Shown piece by piece: positions 11,901-22,846 of a DNA stretch of 64,000 nucleotides. The DNA lies in NCBI RefSeq assembly GCF_907164915.1, contig NC_061870.1:7153714-7217713 (forward strand), given 5' to 3'. Source of the stretch: Impatiens glandulifera. Taxonomy: Eukaryota > Streptophyta > Magnoliopsida > Ericales > Balsaminaceae. How positions within the stretch are numbered: the first letter of the stretch is position 1; the number at the start of each line of letters is the position of its first letter. The position numbers and the translations under genes were made by a program. The notes beneath the pieces were generated by a model. It was not told the DNA's origin. It was given only the letters and a program-made list of their open reading frames with translations, and did not search any database.

Positions 11901-13090
11901 TTATTTACTGTGAATAAGGAGGGTGTTAAGAAGCTTCTTAAGTTCCTAGTTACTTTATTTACTGTGAATAAAACGGGATCATCTTCCAGCAATGCTTTAA
12001 AGGCTTTCCCCATTATATTTCTTTTTCTAACAAGGGTATCTGGGTAGCTTTTTGCACACGTCGACTAATCCTCGGAGGAGGTTACTTTGAGAATCGAACA
12101 TGAGTCCTCAGTGTTAATAGTAAGTCCCTTAGTCCAACTAATCTACTACTAGTTAGGAAACAAAACCCAAACTTAATATACTTTGCTTCAACGCGATCTG
12201 TATTCCGCATCTTAGCACTTTCAGACCTTGTAGAATCAATCCAAGTTCTCCAAGAAATTTGCAGGCAATACTTAAATTGGTGTGATAGAAAGTCACTAAT
12301 TACAAGTTATATATATGTTTTAATATTCCTAAAACCATAAAAAAACAAATATTTCATGCTTCATGTTAATTATATTTGCAAAAGTTTATTCATAGAACCC
12401 AACATTATTCTAACACAACAAATTTTGCATACTAACTAGGGGTGATCACTGATCAAATTGGTTTGGTTTCATACTCTAGACCCGGATCCCGACTCTAATA
12501 AATCGGTTTATACTCTATCATGACCCTCTGTATTCAGCCATATATTTGGCGGATCAAACGTTTTCGGTAAGGATCAGGGCAAGTTGGGTTGCTTACCCTA
12601 CCACAAATGGACAAAGAATAATACTATATAGCCAATGAAATCTTGGGTTGTCTATTTGGAAAGAAGAATTGCCTCAAGAAACTATAAAAAAATCCGATTT
12701 ACTAAATGTAGACTTGGTTACCAACTCATGTTAACTAGCAATTTAAACTAGCAATAGCAACAACTTAATTATGTGATGCAGAATGCGAAAAATGCTGGGA
12801 AAGGAGAGAGATTTAGCTGATATGTATAGTTAGTTACCTATTGCCCACTGAAGCATCCCATCGAGAGAAGAGAAACCGCCGTCATATTCATCCAATTCAT
12901 TCAATGTAGCCGTAGATTCTTCACCTTCAGGCTTCCCAGAAAAGTTTCCATCATCTTTAGCTGTGGACCAATAAAGCCCTCCCGTATCAGAATTGTTTAC
13001 CCGCTCCGCCGTCGTAATTGATAAAACTAGAGTCGTCACTGCCACTAACAGCAGATAAACACGTCTAGCATGTTTCACGTACTTCCCCAT
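8983..13090 (-). CDS. FES1: Hsp70 nucleotide-exchange factor, Fes1/SIL1-like, probably ER lumen
   Basis: Armadillo-repeat exchange factor that releases ADP from Hsp70 (BiP if in the ER). Eight exons, minus strand: 13090-12838, 11461-11370, 10939-10789, 10135-10008, 9910-9752, 9662-9477, 9386-9180, 9048-8983. All junctions are GT-AG and keep phase, giving 413 residues. Residues 1-28 form a signal peptide (basic start, then VYLLLVAVTTLVLS), which separates this protein from cytosolic plant Fes1. The Fes1 domain starts near residue 73 (SLDGMLQWAIGHSDP) and runs through SDAQLM and ALQELLILVEPIDNAN; ARM repeats follow with SAWILGKASQNNP, ALYAVSALIRNN and LPFFSNHSFLKSVVDL. The last exon is my inference: without it the frame stops 4 codons past 9180, but AAG|GTGAGA is a good donor and the 66-base exon continues in phase. 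No KDEL-like tail. Intron 1 (1376 bases) holds repeats. Resembles the Arabidopsis SIL1-type gene. Confidence 0.93.
11816..12013 (-). repeat. 54-bp tandem duplication in intron 1, inside an exon-like fragment
   Basis: Two near-identical 54-base copies lie at 11865-11918 and 11919-11972 (one obvious base change). Because 54 is divisible by three the surrounding minus-strand frame stays open for 65 codons, starting MGKAFKALLEDDPVLF. The fragment looks like a piece of another protein gene lodged in the intron, but I do not recognise it and no splice sites clearly include it. Confidence 0.5.
12030..12620. other. Intron 1 sequence with dispersed-repeat character
   Basis: Two stretches look like common plant dispersed repeats: 12030-12150 (ggtatctgggtagc through gaatcgaacatgag) and 12430-12600 (GC-richer, with cggatcccgactc). 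No terminal repeats or coding sequence could be defined. Confidence 0.3.
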
Positions 13091-13380
13091 CGATTAGAGA
13101 GAGAATCTCAATTCCAGTTGCTATGGGCAGGAGGACTAATTGTCAATTTCCAGTTGAATATGAAAGGAACAATTTTCAAGCAACTGATGGATCTGCGCTA
13201 ATACTCTTTTGGCGCCCTAAATCGCGAAGACGAACGCGTATCTTGCCATAACGAATATCCACCGTCGGATGATGGATTCACTTCTCTTAATGAATTTGAT
13301 TGGCCATCAGTTATGAAGAACGCGTCATCTGTTTGTAAGGAACGGTCGTGATTTTTCTAGTTCTTTCCAGGGTAAACAAA
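13091..13380 (-). promoter_or_regulatory. 5' UTR and proximal promoter of the Fes1/SIL1 gene
   Basis: This stretch is clearly less AT-rich than the sequence on either side and contains the UPR-like box, a CCAAT box and several ACGCG/CGAACGCG motifs (13228-13245). No clear TATA box is visible between the box and the ATG. The transcription start cannot be set. Confidence 0.45.
13318..13329 (-). promoter_or_regulatory. UPR-like element (pUPRE-II type) upstream of the Fes1/SIL1 gene
   Basis: On the minus strand, 228-239 bases upstream of the start codon, the sequence reads GATGACGCGTTC. It differs by one base from the plant unfolded-protein-response element pUPRE-II (GATGACGCGTAC). A CCAAT box follows on the same strand at 13299-13303, a common partner of ER-stress elements. 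This fits an ER-lumen BiP co-factor. The match is seen; function is inferred. Confidence 0.5.
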
Positions 13381-14418
<1,038 letters not shown>

Positions 14419-14427
14419 TTTATTAAA

Positions 14428-14506
14428 GAGAAATGATAATATTAACGAATGAGTAGCGAAAGCAAGGCCACGAATCCTACGTGGCCTTGCCAGCTAGGAG
14501 AGAGAA
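14428..14506 (+). repeat. MULE left terminal inverted repeat
   Basis: Matches the complement of 22847-22925 with a handful of mismatches, all near the outer end. The repeat contains an internal palindrome, AAGGCCACG and CGTGGCCTT around a 7-base loop. TIRs of autonomous MULEs usually hold the promoters; the protease gene starts 188 bases inside this one. Confidence 0.93.
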
Positions 14507-14885
14507 AAAAAAATGAAAAAAAAAATGAAAAAAAAAGAAAAACGTTTCAGTTTCCCCTTCTTCTTTCCTCTCTCTTTCTTCTTTTCATTTATTCTTTCCG
14601 GCGGCGATTTTTCTCTTCTCTGGCGATTTTTCTCTCCGGCGGCGGCATCCCCGACTTCTTCAACTTTATTCATCTTCTTTCTTTCGATCGAAAATGGTAG
14701 GTCTTTTCCTTCGGGTATTTCCGTTCACTTCACTGTCTGCATTCGTGAATATCTTTTCTCTTTTTCAGGCTGGTGGTCCAGGTACATCTCCAAGCAAGAC
14801 TCCAAAATCTCCAAGGACAAGGTAAATAACATCTCCTTTAGAATCCTAAAACATTTTGATGATTTGAAGACCGTTTAGGTTTTTG

Positions 14886-14916
14886 CGGTTAGGGTTAGGG
14901 TTTAGGGTTAGGGTTA
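14886..14916 (+). repeat. Short telomere-like repeat in MULE intron 2
   Basis: Four to five head-to-tail copies of TTAGGG/TTTAGGG just after the exon 2 donor. Too short for a telomere remnant; similar telo-box runs occur near 5' ends of plant genes. The right side of the element has related taaaccctagat motifs at 22549-22607. Confidence 0.7.
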
Positions 14917-15035
14917 TGGATTTTTATGATTCTGCTGATTCTAATGATTTTAACGATAGAAATGGTTGATTATTTTGTGTTTATTTGCTTCTATGTGATG
15001 ATTTATGTGATTTTTGATATGTTTGGCTGTTATGG

Positions 15036-15740
15036 GTCCCGAAAGTGTTGTTTCGGGGACCCGAAAGTATGATTACATAGTCCAGAAATTTGATTTTGAT
15101 ATGTTTTTTGAATGAACGGTCCCGAAAGTGTGGTTTCGGGACCCGAAAGTGTTGTTTCGGGACCCGAAATGTGTTGTTTCGGGACCCCAAAATTGAATTT
15201 TGATATGTGTGGCTGTTATGAGTCCCGAAAGTGTTGTTTCGGGACCCGAAATGGGTGGTTACGGGACCCGAAATGGTTCGTTTTGGGACCCGAAATGGGT
15301 GGTTTCGGGACCCATAAATCTGATTTTGTAATGTTTGTCTGTTATGGGTCCCGAAAGTGTGGTTTCGGGACCCGAAATAGGTGGTTTCGGGACCCGAAAT
15401 GGGTGGTTTCGGGACCCATAAATCGGATTTTGTAATGTTTGTCTGTTATGGGTCCCGAAAGTGTGGTTTCGGGACCCGAAATAGGTGGTTTCGGGACCCA
15501 TAAATCGGATTTTGTAATGTTTGGCTGTTATGGGTCCCGAAAGTGTGGTTTCGGGACCCGAAATGGGTAGTTTCGGGACCCGAAATGGGTAGTTTCGAGA
15601 CCCATAAATCGGATTTTGTAATGTTTGGCTGTTATGGGTCCCGAAAGTGTGGTTTCGGGACCCGAAATGGGTGGTTTCGGGACCCGAAATGGGTGGTTTC
15701 GGGACCCGAAATGGGTGGTTTCGGGACCCGAAATTTAGAT
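15036..15740 (+). repeat. Palindromic minisatellite array in intron 2 of the Ulp1 gene
   Basis: About 20 copies of a ~22-base unit whose core is TTTCGGGACCCGAAA, a near-perfect palindrome with 7-base arms. Copies are grouped in larger blocks separated by a spacer (gattttgtaatgtttggctgttatg) recurring about every 100 bases, so two levels of tandem repetition are present. It fills most of the 1018-base intron. Confidence 0.92.
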
Positions 15741-17397
15741 TTTTAACTTGTTTTCTCTTGGTTTTTAACTTGATTTAACTTTGTTTCTCTTAGATTATCT
15801 GTTTCATGTTTTTTAAATGTTTATCTTTTGTTTTTGTAGGGCAAATAAACGTAAAAAGAATGCCCAAGAAGCAGCATCTCCCAAAGCAGTTCACAAATCC
15901 CCAAAAGCTCCCAAATTAGTTCCGAAATCCCCCAGAGCAGCAGCTCCCAAAGCAGCCCCACACAACCTTTTTTTAACTAGGACATCTTCTTTTGGCTTTT
16001 TCAATCTTCTCCAACTTCTGTCTAATGATCAAAAGGAGGCTGTGAAGTCAATAGGCTTTGGCCATCTACTTTCATTATCACTTTCAAAATGCCCCGGGGA
16101 GATATCCCGTTATCTAGTGAGGCAGTTTGACTGTGATAAATGTTCTTTCACTCTAGAGAATGGCGAGGAAGTGAAAATCGAAGAAGAAGATGTTGAAATG
16201 GTATTGGGTCTCCCCAGAGAGGAGTTGGACATTGTAGAATATCAGAATAACGAGACTGATGACAAGCTGAAGGCATTTAGGACTCGATGGGGTAACCCTA
16301 TTAATGGCGCTCCTTTAGTGACTGCTATGCCGACGAAAATGATTGAGAACAAAGCTGCTGACAACAATTTTAAGATAGACTTCGTATTATTTGTTGTCAG
16401 CTACTTTCTCTGGTGTGATCACCTAGGTCAACTATCAAGGTACTATCATTTTTGTTATTTCATTTGCATCACAACTTATATGACATGTTAATAAATCCTC
16501 AAATATGTTTTTTCCCCTTGCAGGTATAGAATTCTAAAATCTATTTCAGATGTTCAAAATATCAAGAAGTTCAATTGGTGCAAATTTGTACTTCAAGGAT
16601 TAGTTCAATCATGCGCAAAAGTGAAGGAGAATGAAAAACGACATTTCCAAGGACCACAGACGTTCCTTATTGTAAGTTATCCGTTAATTAATTTCTCTGT
16701 TTGCAAAAATAATTGGTTTTAATTAACATATGTTTGTTTTCAGTTGTGCTACGTGTATAGGGTGAGCAACCCACAACTGGGAGGAGTTAATGACCGTCGA
16801 TTTCCAATACTGTCATGTTGGAATGACACGACTTTGAAGTTTAGACTGGATACGGAGTTTGAAAATGGAGGATTCGGACGAGGAAGCGTTGTGGGACGAA
16901 TTCCACTACCGGGGATGTGGGGGGAGAACGATGAGGAGGATAATGATGTGGGGGATAATGATGAGGAGGATATGAATGAGGGGGTGTCTGAGACCCCAAA
17001 GGCGGCGGCAGCAGCAGAACCTAGGAATAGGTCACCACCTAGGAATAGGTCACCACCTCGGATGAGGCCACCTAGGATGAGGTCATAACCAACGCAATCA
17101 ACACCTACGAATCAAGGCCTACCACCTATGCATATAACACCTCTTAACACGGCAGGTCCGGACGTTGATAAACTGACTTTTACAGAGAATTTGGCGTGGA
17201 TTGCTAAATGTACGCTGTTTATTGAAAAAGCCACGAGAAGACTGGAATCTTTAACTTCAGGCTGGGATGCCTCGCCAATGTATGACAACGCCATCCACGT
17301 AATTTATAGAGCAATGGACAGTAATAAACCTTTTAGGGATGCCATGCACAGATACTTCAAAGATCGAACACCCACTGAGGATGATGGTGTAAACGAT

Positions 17398-17520
17398 CAG
17401 GACGCTCACACTGAGGGGGCTCATACTGAGGGGGCTCACACTGAGCGTGCTCACAGTGAGGGGGCTCAAACTGAGCGTGCTCACAGTGAGGGGGCTCAAA
17501 CTGAGGTAGCTCACACTCAG
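17398..17520 (+). repeat. Coding tandem repeats of 15 bases in the Ulp1 gene
   Basis: Eight units of gctcacactgagggg type encode A-H/Q-T/S-E-G/R pentapeptides. Reading frame is preserved. This is an acidic, probably disordered linker before the protease domain. Confidence 0.85.
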
Positions 17521-17949
17521 GTGGGTGTTCTCGAAGAGGAATATGAAGATGAAGTACCTGAAAAAGATGGATCTCCAAGAAAAAGAAGGAGAAATCCAGT
17601 GCGACATATGAAAATTCCAGCACGCCTTAAATCTCCATACATGACGCAGAACAAGCCGACGAAGATCATCGAGCCTGCCCCTCAAACTCATGCGGGAAAA
17701 GAATTGGTTGCTTCCAAAAAACAGAAGAAATATCCCATACGGAAATATCCCATACATATGATGGAACTTCCAGCAAGCCTTCAATCTCAATATATGAAGC
17801 AGAACAAGCAAAGAAATCTAGAGTTCTATCATTATGTCAATATGGAATACCGAGATGAAGTCGTTGTGGGATTCATTTATGCAGTTGATTCGAATGCCTG
17901 GTAAATCAATATTTCATAGTTTGTTAAATCATGTTTGTTTGGCTGAAGT

Positions 17950-18075
17950 AATGGTCCCGAAAGTGTGGTTTCGGGACCCGAAAATGGTGGTTTCGGGACC
18001 CGAAAATGGTGGTTTCGAGACCCGAAAATAGTGGTTTCTGGACCCGAAAAGGGTGGTTTCGGGACCCGAAAGTTT
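17950..18075 (+). repeat. Palindromic minisatellite in intron 5 of the Ulp1 gene
   Basis: Six copies of the GGTTTCGGGACCCGAAAA-type unit fill the intron between exons ending at 17900 and starting at 18112. Same core palindrome as in intron 2. Confidence 0.9.
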
Positions 18076-19338
18076 GATTTTTAACTTGTTTTCTTCTTTA
18101 TCTGGTTTCAGCAAGGAAGTATTCTATGTATCCGAGCTTACCAATATCAACATAGAGCAATTTCAATCAATGAAAAATGAATGCCATGTTGAAAGTGGGA
18201 TAATTGATGCGTGGGCAAACATGATCACTCTTCACTGCAAATCAACTCCCGACTCGAAAATAGTTTTTTCGACAGTCGTTTCTGTAAGTCTCTATATCTT
18301 TCATTGTTGTTTAAACCAATTATCTCTTATTCTGATGTTGATTTCATTTGCAGGACTTTTGGAGAATGAAAGACCTTTTCATTGAAAGATTGGTTGAAGA
18401 AATGAGAATTTTCGAATTAACTCCCGAACACATGAAAACTGCTAAGCTGGTAAGTCCTTTTTTATATTATCTGATTTTTGATTATATGTGAATCTTGGTG
18501 ATATTCTTGCAGATATTTTTCCCAATTTTATATGAAAATCACTATTATGTGGTTGTCATCAATATGCGAAACCAAGCAATTGAAGTCCTCGACAACCTCC
18601 CACTGGACCCAGATATTGAATGGGATGATAAATATGTCACAACTCGGCAACTGGTAACGTTGAAGTCTTTTTTACACATAATGTATTGACTTCTTTGAAA
18701 GTGTTTATTAACTTCTTTGGTAAAACAGGTACAGAACGTTGTGGACTACTTCCAAACTATCGACCAAGGGATCGCGGATAAAATTGCTCAATTCCCGTTC
18801 AATGTTTTGAAATTACCTTGGCAAGACAATTCAAATAAAACGGATTGCGGAATATACTGTATGAGACATATTCATTGGTACAAGGGCGATACAACAAATT
18901 TGAATTGTGGTATAACGATAGAAAATGTAAGTTACATATTTTCACATTTCATTTGTTTTACAAATCTTTAATAACCGCTGAATTATAATTTCCTACAGGC
19001 AAGGGGAATGCTTGAAGCATTGCGAGTCAAATACACTGCAATGATCATCCGTTCAAACTTAAACAAAAATATCCAGAACATCTTAAAGAAGTTTGTAGAC
19101 ATTTTAAAAGTAGAATGTCCTGAAACATATAAGTTGTATGATAACAGCAACTCTTAATTAATTTAGTACATTTTTTGTCTTCAATTATAATCATGTATAA
19201 ACTAAGTTAAAACCCAAGTATAAACTAAGTTAAAACAAGTTAAAAACCAAGTATAAAGTATGTTAAAAACCAAGTATAAACTAAGTTAAAACAAGTTAAA
19301 AACCAAGTATAAAGTATGTTAAAAACCAAGTATAAAAT

Positions 19339-19595
19339 AAGTGGTTTCGGGACCCGAAAGGGGGTTTCGGGTCCCGATATAAGGTGTTTCTGGTCCCGAA
19401 ATAAGGTGTTTCGGGACCCGAAAGGTGGTTTTGGAACCCAAAAAAATGGTTTCGGGACCCGGAAGGGGGTTTCGGGACCCGAAATATGTGGTTTCGGGAC
19501 CCGAAATATGTAGTTTCGGGACCCGAAATATGTGTTTTCGGGACCCGAAAGGTGGTTTCGGGACCCGAAATAAGTGGTTTCGGGACCCGAAATTA
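19339..19595. repeat. Palindromic minisatellite between the convergent MULE genes
   Basis: About eleven copies of the TTTCGGGACCCGAAA core between the stop of the protease gene (19157) and the stop of the transposase (19723). It is preceded at 19190-19335 by another tandem repeat of about 59 bases made of aagttaaaaaccaagtataaa. Being where both transcripts end, it would be in both 3' regions. Confidence 0.9.
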
Positions 19596-19722
19596 GGTTT
19601 TTAACTTGTTTTCTCTTGGTTTTTAACTTGCTTTAACTTGGTTGGACTATCTTCGTTAGAAATGAAAGGACAATAATGATAAAAATGAAATATTCAAAGT
19701 TATAACATGATCAAAATAAGTA

Positions 19723-22531
19723 CTATCTTCGTTGAATGTTATCACCACACGCATGATCTTCGACATATACTTGAGAGGACAAAAGTGATGTGAAGGATAA
19801 TTGAGTTGAAAGTGGATCATTCCATTGTTGTTGTTGTTGTGTTGAATCCAAAACTGTAGATGTTGTGGCCGTATTTCCCTTCTTTTTTGATCTCGAAGTC
19901 TTGGGAATTTTTTCAATTAAAGATTGTTTCCTCTTTGTTGGTGGTCGTCCTCGACTTCTAACTTTCTTAGGAGAGTGTATCAAAATGGATGTAGCGGGAG
20001 ATTGAAATGGAGATGGAGATGGAGATGCTTCTGTGCTTTGGTCTTTAGATGCTTCAGTGCTTCCATGGTTAAGTGACATAAACTGTTCCATCAAGCCTTT
20101 TATTCCGTTCATCCAAAAAGAACAAGTTACTTCCGATTTTACTCCAACTTGTTGAACCTCTTGCATCAATCGAGTTAGACTATTGTGACGTTTTTTTTCT
20201 TCCACGGACATATCTGAATCATAAATGTTGGTGATATTTTGATACCCACGCTTAATATCTTTACGCCACCGGTCCATTATATAATACATTGGTACCTCAT
20301 TCACCCTCATTTTTTTCAACACAGCCATGATATGTCTACACAAAATACCTCTGAACTCAAACAATCGACATTCACATTTCACATTGCAATCCTTTTCGGT
20401 GTAATGTACTTTGTAAGAAACATCTCTTAGATGTTCTCCATTAACCCCCAACATGATTTCCTCAACTCTAAATATAGAAACTGAACCTTCCTCTTCAATG
20501 GCTGAGATGTCGCACAACATCAAACCTCTAACTTCTACTTGAACCAATATAAATATATCTGAAGTGTATAAGTTTTGGTATTGCCTTTCGAAGGCAAATC
20601 CACTAACAGTTGGTATCAAAGAATTAAACGATTGGAAATCCAATTTCTTTTCTCTCTCGATATTTCTCAACAGAGCCCTATCATATTGCTCGACAAATTG
20701 TTTGAGGGATGTTTTAGACTGCACGTAGTCATCAAAGAAGGCGTTCATACTTTCACTCCGTTGAGATGTTGACATCCCGGCCCAAAATTGTCCTTTGACA
20801 TAAACATGTATCCATTTAGATCTTTCCAAATACAAAGATTTCAACCAAACATTATCTTCCAACTGATAATCTTCAATTAGTCTATTCCAATCCTCTTCGC
20901 ATTGTTGAATATTTATGGAATTGTATACAATGTTTTTCAGCCTCTTCTTTATTAGATGGTATTCAGTATGACTTCCAAGTTTTATAGGAAGTTTCTTCAT
21001 TATATGCCACAAACAAAATCGATGATGCGTTTTAGGAAATACCTTCTCAATTGCAATCGCCATGGATCGACATTGGTCTGTGATTATGGCATTGGGAGGT
21101 CTATCATGCATACATTCCAACCAAGTTCTAAACAACCATGTGAAAGAATTTGAATCTTCACTTGACAATAACCCACATCCAAGCAAAATGGATTGACCAT
21201 GATGATTAACACCAACAAACGGAGCGAAAGGCATGTCATAGCGATTTGTCAAATATGTTGTATCGAAAGAGATAACATCATGAAAATCTTCAAAGGCAGC
21301 CCTGCACCTACCATCTGCCCAAAACACGTTTTTAATTCGGGATTCCTCGTCCAAATCAATAAGGTAGAAGAAGTTTGAGTTCCTGGTTTGTATTCTTAAG
21401 AAATAATTAGTGAGTGCTTCAGCATCCCCAATCCCTAACCTCAACCGTCGTGCTTCTGTAACGTAATTTCTACATGTCCTCTCATCGAAAGACATGTTTT
21501 CATACCCTCCAGCTTCAACTACAAGTGATTGAAATGTTTTGGCCATAGTTATTCCAGCTTCATCGTTTGTATCCAATCTTCTCTTTACATTTCCGTCAAT
21601 TATTTTGTAGGATCTAACATGACGTATTCTCTTAGGGCTTAAAGAATGGTTGTGCTCAAGAAAAATACTTGTTATCACATACTCCCCTTCATTTCGAACA
21701 ACAACATTAATCTTTGCTTTACCATCTGTCTTCGTTATTGGTCTAGGCTGATGAAACTTGTTTTTTGACTTCGATTCTTTCAGAAAACTCTTGGCACAAC
21801 CAACGCTGAAGTATTTCCTCTTACCACCTACATTTTTGCTCCCTAATTTGGTAATGCCGAATCCCGTTAAGTGGGCATATGATGTGTAGAATTCAAGAAG
21901 TTGTTCTTCGGAGGAAAATGTCATTCCAACACTAGGAATGTGACTGCAAAAATTAAGTGAAACCGTAAGAAAAAAGTCCATAAACCAATCATTTCGGGTC
22001 CCGAAACCACCCTTTTCGGGTCCCGAAACCACTCTTTCGGGTCCCGAAACCAACCATTTCGGGTCCCGAAACCACCTTTCGGGTCCCGAAACCAACCATT
22101 TCGGGTCCCGAAACCACCTTTCGGGTCCCGAAACCAACCATTTCGGGACTATTTCGGGACAAGGAAGGACCCTTTCTTGTCCCGAAACCAACCGTTTCGG
22201 GACAAGGGAGGACCCTTTCTTGTCCCGAAACCAACCATTTCGGGACAAGGAAGGACCCTTTCTTGTCCCGAAACCAACCATTTCGGGACAAGGAAGGACC
22301 CTTTCTTGTCCCGAAACCAACCATTTCGGGACAAGGAAGGACCCTTTCTTGTCCCAAAACCAACCATTTCGGGACAAGGAAGGACCCTTTCTTGTCCCAA
22401 AACCACTAGATCTGTTCAGGGTACCTTTCGGGTTCAACATGGGTGGATCTGTTCAGGTTAAGTTCTTCATCTACTGGGTTGTTCAAGTTCGGTGCTTCGG
22501 TTTCCTGAAAATTCAAACAGTTTAAATCCAT
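19723..22531 (-). CDS. FAR1-related MURA-type transposase of the MULE
   Basis: Cuts and rejoins the MULE ends. Two exons on the minus strand, 22531-22425 and 21943-19723, give 775 residues. The start MDLNCLNF is chosen because it reads in phase through donor AAAG|GTACCC and acceptor TTTTTGCAG into SHIPSVGMTFSSEEQLLEFY, where the FAR1 DNA-binding domain normally begins (about residues 43-135, with Cys and EHNH zinc ligands). The MULE DDE core follows: Asp263 (SFDTTYLTN), Asp325 (NAIITDQCRS), CLWH and Glu433 (SQRSESMNAF). The SWIM zinc motif CEC..CRH is at about 559-573. A Pro/Ser-rich basic tail with SRGRPPTKRK looks like an AT-hook and nuclear signal. No stop or frameshift is seen, unlike every other transposon gene in this window. 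The intron (481 bases) is minisatellite and stays open in the exon 2 frame, giving an alternative 905-codon ORF from 22440. Confidence 0.92.
21985..22405. repeat. Two-part palindromic minisatellite in the transposase intron
   Basis: 21985-22150 holds about seven units of tttcgggtcccgaaaccacc type. 22150-22405 holds six units of about 43 bases in which the palindrome is extended: TTTCGGGACAAGGA ... TCTTGTCCCGAAA. So the intron carries both the short-arm hairpin and a derived longer-arm form. Confidence 0.93.
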
Positions 22532-22667
22532 AAATACTTATGTAAAATGTAAACCCTAGATCTGTAAAATCTAAACCCTAGATCTATAAAATATAAACCC
22601 TAGATCTATTAAAAAAAATAAAGATCCTTAAAAAGGATACCATGGAGAAGTAAATGCTGCCGTAGAA

Positions 22668-22760
22668 AGAAATAAATGCAGCCGGAGAAGAGAAATAAAT
22701 GCAGTCGGAGCCGGAGAAGAGAAATAAATGCAGTCGGAGCCGGAGAAGAGAAATAAATGA
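22668..22760 (-). repeat. 29-bp tandem repeat near the MULE right end
   Basis: Three copies of a unit of aataaatgcagtcggagccggagaagaga type lie between the right TIR and the transposase start, in the presumed 5' UTR of the transposase. Confidence 0.85.
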
Positions 22761-22846
22761 TGCGTTTCAGAGAGAGAAAGAAATACAGAAATATGAAACC
22801 CTATTGGGTGAAAGAGGATATGTAGAATTTTTTTTTTTCTTTATTT

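Larger units (their letters stand above)
14694..19157 (+). pseudogene. Ulp1-like cysteine protease (peptidase C48) gene of the MULE, one in-frame stop
   Basis: Ten exons fit GT-AG rules and phase: 14694-14696, 14769-14821, 15840-16439, 16524-16671, 16744-17900, 18112-18283, 18354-18449, 18513-18653, 18729-18926, 18999-19157. Together they are 909 codons. The first exon is only the ATG. Order: basic Lys/Pro/Ala-rich tail; a conserved N-terminal region (IGFGHLLSLSLSKCPGEISR, EDVEMVLGLP) found in plant transposon Ulp1 proteins; an acidic stretch; five-residue repeats (AHTEG/AHSEG, 17398-17520); a basic nuclear-type stretch; and the C48 domain. Catalytic residues are all present: His753 (ENHYYVVVIN), Asp770 (EVLDNL), Gln822 (WQDN) and Cys830 (TDCGIYC). 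Family members cleave SUMO-type conjugates. A TAA at 17086-17088 (codon 383) interrupts exon 5; coding potential is unbroken after it, so the mutation is recent or bypassed. A role in transposition is not established. Confidence 0.85.

Noticed and set aside
14886..14916. Interstitial telomere
   Set aside because: Only four to five units, inside an intron of a transposon; far too short and without flanking subtelomeric sequence.
14981..15746. ORFs of Gly/Phe/Arg repeats (FGTRNGWFRDPK type) on both strands
   Set aside because: They are translations of the palindromic minisatellite inside an intron; splice sites remove it.
17257..17811. Minus-strand ORFs of 184 and 88 codons with Leu/Ser-Pro repeats
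   Set aside because: Antisense of the Ulp1 gene's pentapeptide repeat and linker; no signal or domain, and the plus strand carries the phase-consistent exons.
20239..21378. Plus-strand ORFs of 61-65 codons
   Set aside because: Antisense shadows of the transposase exon.
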